Shown here piece by piece: positions 5,910 to 10,106 of a stretch of 10,106 nt of DNA. The position numbers and the translations under genes are program-made. The stretch is from the NCBI GenBank assembly GCA_900299205.1, contig OMIW01000056.1:1-10106 (forward strand). The letters run 5' to 3'. Within the stretch, counting starts at the first letter, position 1; the number at the start of each line of letters is the position of its first letter. Source of the stretch: Pseudomonadota bacterium. GTDB lineage: Bacteria > Bdellovibrionota_C > UBA2361 > OMIW01. Below the pieces are notes generated by a model. The model searched no databases. It was not told the DNA's origin and was given only the letters and a program-made list of their open reading frames with translations.

Positions 5910-6953
5910 ATGGCACGGATGATGTTTGGAGATGTTGAGGAGAGTGTGGTGACCCGTGATGAGGTATCGCTTGATACGGCGAGAGCAATCCTCGCGGAAG
6001 AGACGATTGCGGTCATAGGGTACGGGGTTCAGGGACCAGCTCAGGCGATGAACCTCCGTGATAACGGCTTTCGGGTCATCATCGGACAACGAGAGGGTGG
6101 CGCATCGTGGGAAAAGGCGATAGCCGACGGTTGGCAGCCCGGTGAGACGCTCTTCTCGATCGAAGAGGCGGCCAAGCAAGGATCCATTATTCTCAATCTT
6201 CTCTCTGATGCGGGTCAAATCGCCACGTGGCCGTCGATATCGGCGGGACTCACCGCTGGTAAGGCGCTCGCATTCTCGCATGGTTTTGGGATCGTATTCT
6301 CCGATGATACCGGAATTTTACCTCCCTCGGATGTCGATGTTTTTCTCGTTGCCCCGAAAGGGTCAGGAATGAGTGTGCGACGGCTGTTTCAGCAAGGCAA
6401 AGGAATCAATTCGAGCTTTGCCGTTCATCAAGATGCGACCGGACGGGCTCGCGATCGGGTTACCGCCCTCGGTATTGGGGTAGGATCGGGGTACCTTTTC
6501 GAGACTAACTTCCGAAACGAGGTGGTGAGCGATTTGGTCGGTGAGCGAGGAGTTCTCATGGGTGCGCTCGCAGGAATTATCGAAGCCCAGTATCGGGTGT
6601 TGCGAGCGAATGGACATTCGCCAAGCGAAGCGTTCAACGAAACCGTTGAAGAGCTCACCCAAAGCCTGGTGCCCCTCGTTGGAGAGAACGGGATGGATTG
6701 GATGTTCTCTTGCTGTTCGACAACCGCTCAGCGTGGGGCCCTCGATTGGCGGCATAAGTTCCGCGACGCAGTCGCGCCCGTGTTTGAGGAGCTTTATGAC
6801 AATGTTGCATCGGGTCGTGAAGCCAAGCACGTCATTGCTAAGAACAGCGACGCAAACTACCGAATCGCCCTCGATAAGGAGCTAGCTGAGGTGGCAGAAG
6901 CTGAAGTATGGCGTGCAGGGAAACAGGTCCGTTCTCTGCGGCCGACCCGATAG
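5910..6953 (+). CDS. ilvC: Ketol-acid reductoisomerase, 347 aa
   Basis: It performs the Mg-dependent rearrangement and NAD(P)H reduction of acetolactate or acetohydroxybutyrate to dihydroxy acids. The N-terminal Rossmann domain carries GYGVQGPAQAMNL (37-49) and the cofactor loop GQREGGASWEKA (59-70). Conserved catalytic parts are SHGFGI (123-128), APKGSG (148-153), the metal-binding Asp 208 and Glu 212 in SDLVGERGVLMG, Glu 244 and Glu 248 in FNETVEELT, and CCSTTAQRGA (268-277). There is one knotted domain, so it is the short class I form, not the roughly 490-residue enterobacterial class II. The whole sequence reads like Bacteroidota and related ilvC rather than the usual bacterial GYGSQGHAHALNL type; this comparison is from memory. 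GAGAG lies 7 bases upstream of the ATG. Confidence 0.95.
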   Translation: MARMMFGDVEESVVTRDEVSLDTARAILAEETIAVIGYGVQGPAQAMNLRDNGFRVIIGQREGGASWEKAIADGWQPGETLFSIEEAAKQGSIILNLLSDAGQIATWPSISAGLTAGKALAFSHGFGIVFSDDTGILPPSDVDVFLVAPKGSGMSVRRLFQQGKGINSSFAVHQDATGRARDRVTALGIGVGSGYLFETNFRNEVVSDLVGERGVLMGALAGIIEAQYRVLRANGHSPSEAFNETVEELTQSLVPLVGENGMDWMFSCCSTTAQRGALDWRHKFRDAVAPVFEELYDNVASGREAKHVIAKNSDANYRIALDKELAEVAEAEVWRAGKQVRSLRPTR

Positions 6954-6999
6954 ATGCGATGCCTGGAAGGGGGCTCAGTCTCGGGGCCCTCACCTCCCT

Positions 7000-7019
7000 T
7001 CGGACCACGGATGGTCCGA
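7000..7019 (+). repeat. Perfect 8-bp hairpin between ilvC and leuA
   Basis: TCGGACCA (7000-7007) is exactly complementary to TGGTCCGA (7012-7019) across a 4-base CGGA loop. Just upstream GAAGGG (6966-6971) can pair with CCCTTC (6996-7001), overlapping the first two bases of the hairpin, so the two structures compete slightly. No T-run follows. It lies 45 bases before the chosen leuA start and its presence supports reading 6954-7064 as untranslated. Confidence 0.5.
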
Positions 7020-7064
7020 CGAAATATTATCGGTAAAATCGAGCAGGGGCAGGAGACACTGACG

Positions 7065-8729
7065 ATGGATGACGCGAAAAAAGGGTCCTCGGACCGACAC
7101 GTGCGGATATTCGACACAACGCTGCGTGACGGCCAACAATGCCCTGGTGCGGGGATGAGCTTTGAGAAAAATCTCGAATATGCTCATCTCGCCGCTCAGC
7201 TTCGTGTTGATGTGCTCGAAGCAGGCTTCCCCTCGGCGAGCCAGCTCGATTTTGAGATTGTGAGCCGGATTGCGTCAGAGCTTGCTTCAGGCGAAGAGGG
7301 GCCAGTCGTTGCGGGGCTCTGCCAGTTGCGCTCCGACCAGATTGATCGAACGATTGAGTCCCTTCATCGGGCGATTCCCGCAAAACGAGCTCGGGTCCAC
7401 ACCTACGTTCCGGTGGATCCCGGTCTTATGGTCGCCTCCCTTGGTAAACGGGCTGAGGATTTCTCTGGTATCGTCAACGATGTTGGCCGATTTATTGAGC
7501 GGGCAACAGAAGCGGGGTGTGAGGTCGAATTTAGCCCCGAGGGATATTCCCGCATGGGGGCCAACTTCGATTTCGTAACAGACCTTATTCGAGCGGCAGT
7601 CCAATCTGGAGCTACGGTGATTAACTGCCCCGATACGATTGGGGGGGCCTCGCGGATGCAGGGGGATCGCTATTTCGTCCAGAAGATGAAACAGCACGCC
7701 GCAATTATCGCTCAAGAGTTCCCTGAAAGAGAGGTGACCTGGTCAGTGCACTGTCACAACGACTTTGGGCTCGCGCTCGATAATACGCTTGAGGGAGTTT
7801 TTCGAGGACCAGCGCTCCAGGTTGAGGGGTGTATGAACGGAATTGGGGAGCGAGCGGGTAATGTCGCGCTTGAGCAGGTAATTCTCGCGATAGAGCACTT
7901 CGGTGGATTTGTCGACCAGGAGCATCCTTTCTGGACACGGATTGATGTAAGTCATCTGCAGCGGGTCTCTGATTTTGTTCGTCGTCACATGTTGCCGAGG
8001 CAACCTCATTGGCCAATAACCGGCGATAATGCGAGCAAACATTCATCGGGTGGGCATACGAACGCGATCCTGCGTGATCCCCTCGCCTATCAACCATTTG
8101 ATCCCCGTTCAATCGGTCGGGAAGTTTCTATTGTATTCGGTCCTCTATCAGGGGGAAATCACGCCAAGGCTTTAATCGAGGCGCGAGGGTATCGGTGCGA
8201 TGATCACGAGAAGGCAGCGATTGCTCAGCACATCAAAAGCCTTTTCAAAGATCGGCGCAAAGGGATCACTGAGGAGGAATTACTTGAGGGATATCTCGAT
8301 TATCGTCGGGTGGCACGGATAGAGTCTTTCCAGTATCGCAAAGAAGGGGGGCAGGCTGGTGTAACGCTTCGCGGCAATTTCTTCGGACGAGAGGGAGAAG
8401 TGTCGTGGACCCGTCAGGGGGATGACTCGGCGCTCGTTGCGCTTAAGGAGCTTATCGATCAGGAATTACCGGGAACGGAGATACTCTCCCACCGAGCTGA
8501 GTCCGAGGAGGAGGGAGCTAGATCGAGAAGTGTATCGCGGATCGTGATTCGTAATGGAGGGGACCAGAACTGGACGGGAGTGGGAGTCGACAGCGATATA
8601 GAAATAGCGGCTATGAAGGCGTTGCTCGATGCAGTCAATCGCGCGTGGATCGATAAGCATTTCGCGCAGGAGCCAAAGCCGTTCTCACTGTCGGGCATCG
8701 CCGAGGAAGAGGGCGAGGGATCAATTTGA
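7065..8729 (+). CDS. leuA: 2-isopropylmalate synthase (divergent LeuA form)
   Basis: It condenses acetyl-CoA with 2-ketoisovalerate, the committed step to leucine. I chose ATG 7065 (554 residues): AGGAG lies 9 bases upstream and the DRE-TIM signature DTTLRDGQQCPG (17-28) then starts near the N-terminus. The frame stays open to 6954, but those 37 extra residues cover a perfect hairpin and resemble no part of the family. Metal ligands are Asp 22 and His 229/His 231 (VHCHND), and GCMNGIGERAGN (255-266) closes the active site. Residues about 430-540 form the C-terminal regulatory domain, ending WTGVGVDSDIEIAAMKALLDA, as expected for leucine feedback. Several blocks differ from classical LeuA: VHTYVPVDPG (111-120), FSPEGYSRMG (156-165) and FGPLSGGNHAKAL in the linker. 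A related activity such as citramalate synthase is less likely given the leuB partner. Confidence 0.88.
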   Translation: MDDAKKGSSDRHVRIFDTTLRDGQQCPGAGMSFEKNLEYAHLAAQLRVDVLEAGFPSASQLDFEIVSRIASELASGEEGPVVAGLCQLRSDQIDRTIESLHRAIPAKRARVHTYVPVDPGLMVASLGKRAEDFSGIVNDVGRFIERATEAGCEVEFSPEGYSRMGANFDFVTDLIRAAVQSGATVINCPDTIGGASRMQGDRYFVQKMKQHAAIIAQEFPEREVTWSVHCHNDFGLALDNTLEGVFRGPALQVEGCMNGIGERAGNVALEQVILAIEHFGGFVDQEHPFWTRIDVSHLQRVSDFVRRHMLPRQPHWPITGDNASKHSSGGHTNAILRDPLAYQPFDPRSIGREVSIVFGPLSGGNHAKALIEARGYRCDDHEKAAIAQHIKSLFKDRRKGITEEELLEGYLDYRRVARIESFQYRKEGGQAGVTLRGNFFGREGEVSWTRQGDDSALVALKELIDQELPGTEILSHRAESEEEGARSRSVSRIVIRNGGDQNWTGVGVDSDIEIAAMKALLDAVNRAWIDKHFAQEPKPFSLSGIAEEEGEGSI

Positions 8730-8746
8730 TAGGCGGAGTGGGGAAT

Positions 8747-9844
8747 ATGTTGGCAAACGGAGCTTCCTATTCATTGGCGGTGCTACCCGGCGATGGTATC
8801 GGGCCCGAGGTCGTTGATGCGGCTCTGAAGGTGCTGAATGCCGTCGAAAAACGGGAGGGCTTTTCGACTCTCATATCAAAGGGGTTGATTGGAGGTGCGG
8901 CGTACGATGTCTTTGGGGAGCATCTTCCGCAGGCGACGATAGATATTTGTCGGGGCTCGTCTGCAATACTTTTTGGTTCAGTAGGTGGTCCCCTTACTGA
9001 AGCAGCAAAACCAAAGTGGGCGAATTGCGAGCGTAATTCAATCCTCTCTCTCAGGAAGGAGTTTGGGTTTTATGCAAACATCAGGTCGCTGAGGGTTCCC
9101 CCCGGACTGGAGCATCTCTCCCCTCTACGACAAGGATTGATTCCGGGCGGTCATTCCATCATGGTGATTCGAGAGCTTCTAGGCGATATTTATTTTGGAG
9201 AACACAACACAACAGGGGTCAGCCCGAAACGAATTGCATCAGATATTGCGGAGTATCGAGAGGAAGAGATCCTCAGGATTGCGCGGCTCGGGTTTGAGCT
9301 CGCGCGAGGAAGGCGACGCTCGGTCGTGTCAGTCGACAAGGCAAATGTCCTCGATACCTCTCGGTTGTGGCGGGATGTGGTAACCTCGGTGCAGCGAGAG
9401 TTCCCCGACGTGACCGTTGAGCATCAGCTTGTCGATAATTGCGCGATGCAGTTGGTGAGAAATCCAGCGCAGTTCGATCTGCTCCTTTGCCCGAATCTAT
9501 TTGGTGATATCCTTTCCGATATTGTATCGGTGTTGGGTGGTTCGCTCGGATTGATGCCCTCGGCGAGTTTGAACGACCAGGGATTTGGATTGTATGAGCC
9601 TGCAGGGGGCTCAGCTCCTGATATCGCAGGGAAGGGAATTGCAAATCCGATAGGGCAGATACTCTCCCTCGCGATGTTGCTGAGATATTCATGGCGGATG
9701 GACGGCGCGGCGAATGCAATCGAGATGGCAGTCGAAACGGCGCTCGCATCAGGAGCGCGGACCCGCGATCTTTGCCGGTCGGGCGAGCCATCAGTTTCGA
9801 CCGAGGAGTTCGCCGAGGCAGTTGTGCAGGCGTTGGAGGAATAA
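8747..9844 (+). CDS. leuB: 3-isopropylmalate dehydrogenase
   Basis: The 365-residue enzyme oxidises and decarboxylates 3-isopropylmalate with NAD in leucine synthesis. It opens with VLPGDGIGPEV (12-22). Substrate-binding arginines are in SLRKEFGFYANIR (101-113) and VIRELLGDIYFG (140-151), with Lys 198 in SVDKAN and the metal aspartates Asp 230, Asp 254 and Asp 258. The NAD loop YEPAGGSAPDIAGKGIANP (283-301) marks a leuB rather than an isocitrate dehydrogenase. The start is ATG 8747, with GGAG 8 bases upstream. The frame is open to a TTG at 8726 overlapping the leuA stop, but that start has no such site. The gap to leuA is 17 bases, so it belongs to the operon. No terminator is visible in the 25 bases after its stop. 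Confidence 0.95.
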   Translation: MLANGASYSLAVLPGDGIGPEVVDAALKVLNAVEKREGFSTLISKGLIGGAAYDVFGEHLPQATIDICRGSSAILFGSVGGPLTEAAKPKWANCERNSILSLRKEFGFYANIRSLRVPPGLEHLSPLRQGLIPGGHSIMVIRELLGDIYFGEHNTTGVSPKRIASDIAEYREEEILRIARLGFELARGRRRSVVSVDKANVLDTSRLWRDVVTSVQREFPDVTVEHQLVDNCAMQLVRNPAQFDLLLCPNLFGDILSDIVSVLGGSLGLMPSASLNDQGFGLYEPAGGSAPDIAGKGIANPIGQILSLAMLLRYSWRMDGAANAIEMAVETALASGARTRDLCRSGEPSVSTEEFAEAVVQALEE

Positions 9845-9869
9845 TTGCTCTTCAGAACATTCCTGGCTC

Positions 9870-10106
9870 TCACTGAACTGCGGCGAGGAGACTTTTGAGT
9901 GCTGAGGAGAGGCGCGCGCGAATCGGTTGTGCGCGTTCTTGAATGGCCCGTTGTCGTTCGATATACGCCGATTTTCCCTCATCTGTCTCAATCGCGACAG
10001 TCCCATAGCCGAGCGCGCTCAGGTCGTAAGGACTGGCCTCCATGTCGAGAGTGCGCGCCTCCCAAGCGAGCAGGAAGGCGTCGCGAAGGATATCGCTTCC
10101 TACCCA
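9870..10106 (-). CDS. C-terminal part of a minus-strand gene, possibly a 3-methyladenine DNA glycosylase-like protein
   Basis: A minus-strand frame enters at the right edge and ends at TGA 9872-9870 after 78 residues, convergent with leuB across 25 bases. Visible blocks are ILRDAFLLAWEARTLDMEAS, PYDLSALGYGTVAIETDEGK and AYIERQRAIQERAQPIRARL, a helical C-terminus with many Arg and Glu. The middle part resembles, from memory only, the tail of a family annotated as 3-methyladenine DNA glycosylase (a phrase like LDMRASPYDL...GYEP...IETPEGR). The catalytic part is outside the window, so this is a weak name. That the frame is real coding is better supported, by its regular amphipathic composition and its codon use like the neighbours. 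Confidence 0.6.
   Translation of the reverse strand, partial: WVGSDILRDAFLLAWEARTLDMEASPYDLSALGYGTVAIETDEGKSAYIERQRAIQERAQPIRARLSSALKSLLAAVQ

Noticed and set aside
6363-6830. 155-codon minus-strand ORF inside ilvC
   Set aside because: It lies antisense to the conserved catalytic part of ilvC, with no domain and no ribosome binding site noticed.
8726-8746. TTG start for leuB overlapping the leuA stop
   Set aside because: The ATG at 8747 has GGAG at suitable spacing and gives the normal LeuB N-terminus; the TTG adds seven residues without support.
9273-9873. Minus-strand ORFs of 172 and 149 codons over leuB
   Set aside because: Both mirror the conserved leuB frame; the real minus-strand gene here ends at 9870 and is in a different frame.
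9845-9877. TTCAG/CTGAA pairing (9851-9855 with 9873-9877) as a leuB terminator
   Set aside because: Only five pairs, a long loop and no T-run on either strand.

Overview
The window is ordinary chromosomal DNA of a Gram-negative bacterium. Its centre is a branched-chain amino acid operon, ilvB-ilvN-ilvC-leuA-leuB, read left to right. No mobile element, phage gene, tRNA, rRNA or CRISPR array was seen. An AMIN-domain envelope protein points to a cell wall with periplasm. Good Shine-Dalgarno sites and a TTGACA-type promoter argue against Bacteroidota, although IlvC and IlvN look, from memory, like the Bacteroidota forms of these enzymes. I cannot name the phylum.

Layout. The minus strand from 1313 down to the left edge carries two genes: a 232-residue membrane protein of unknown function, then the N-terminal part of an exported AMIN-domain protein, cut by the window edge. 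Divergent from them, comM (YifB family, Mg-chelatase-like AAA+ ATPase) runs 1534-3066. A gap of 487 bases follows, then ilvB (3554), ilvN (5293), ilvC (5910), leuA (start corrected to 7065) and leuB (start corrected to 8747, stop 9844). A minus-strand gene enters from the right edge and ends 25 bases beyond leuB, so the operon ends against a convergent gene.

The most interesting part is the gap before ilvB. It holds a sigma70-like promoter, a short ORF with eight consecutive leucine and valine codons (LLLVVVLL) close to its stop, and a strong intrinsic terminator. Two mutually exclusive pairings can be read from the bases: a 1:2 helix enclosing the Leu/Val codons, a 2:3 antiterminator of 12 exact pairs, and a 3:4 terminator of 16 exact pairs. 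This is a complete classical transcription attenuator for leucine and valine, placed directly before the acetolactate synthase gene.

How the genes work together. IlvB/IlvN make acetolactate and acetohydroxybutyrate, IlvC converts these to the dihydroxy acids, LeuA diverts 2-ketoisovalerate towards leucine and LeuB oxidises 3-isopropylmalate. ilvD, ilvE and leuCD are not in the window. Control appears two-layered: attenuation by charged Leu/Val tRNA at the leader, and valine feedback through the IlvN ACT domain. Two of the internal gaps (ilvN-ilvC and ilvC-leuA) contain clear inverted repeats of unknown role.
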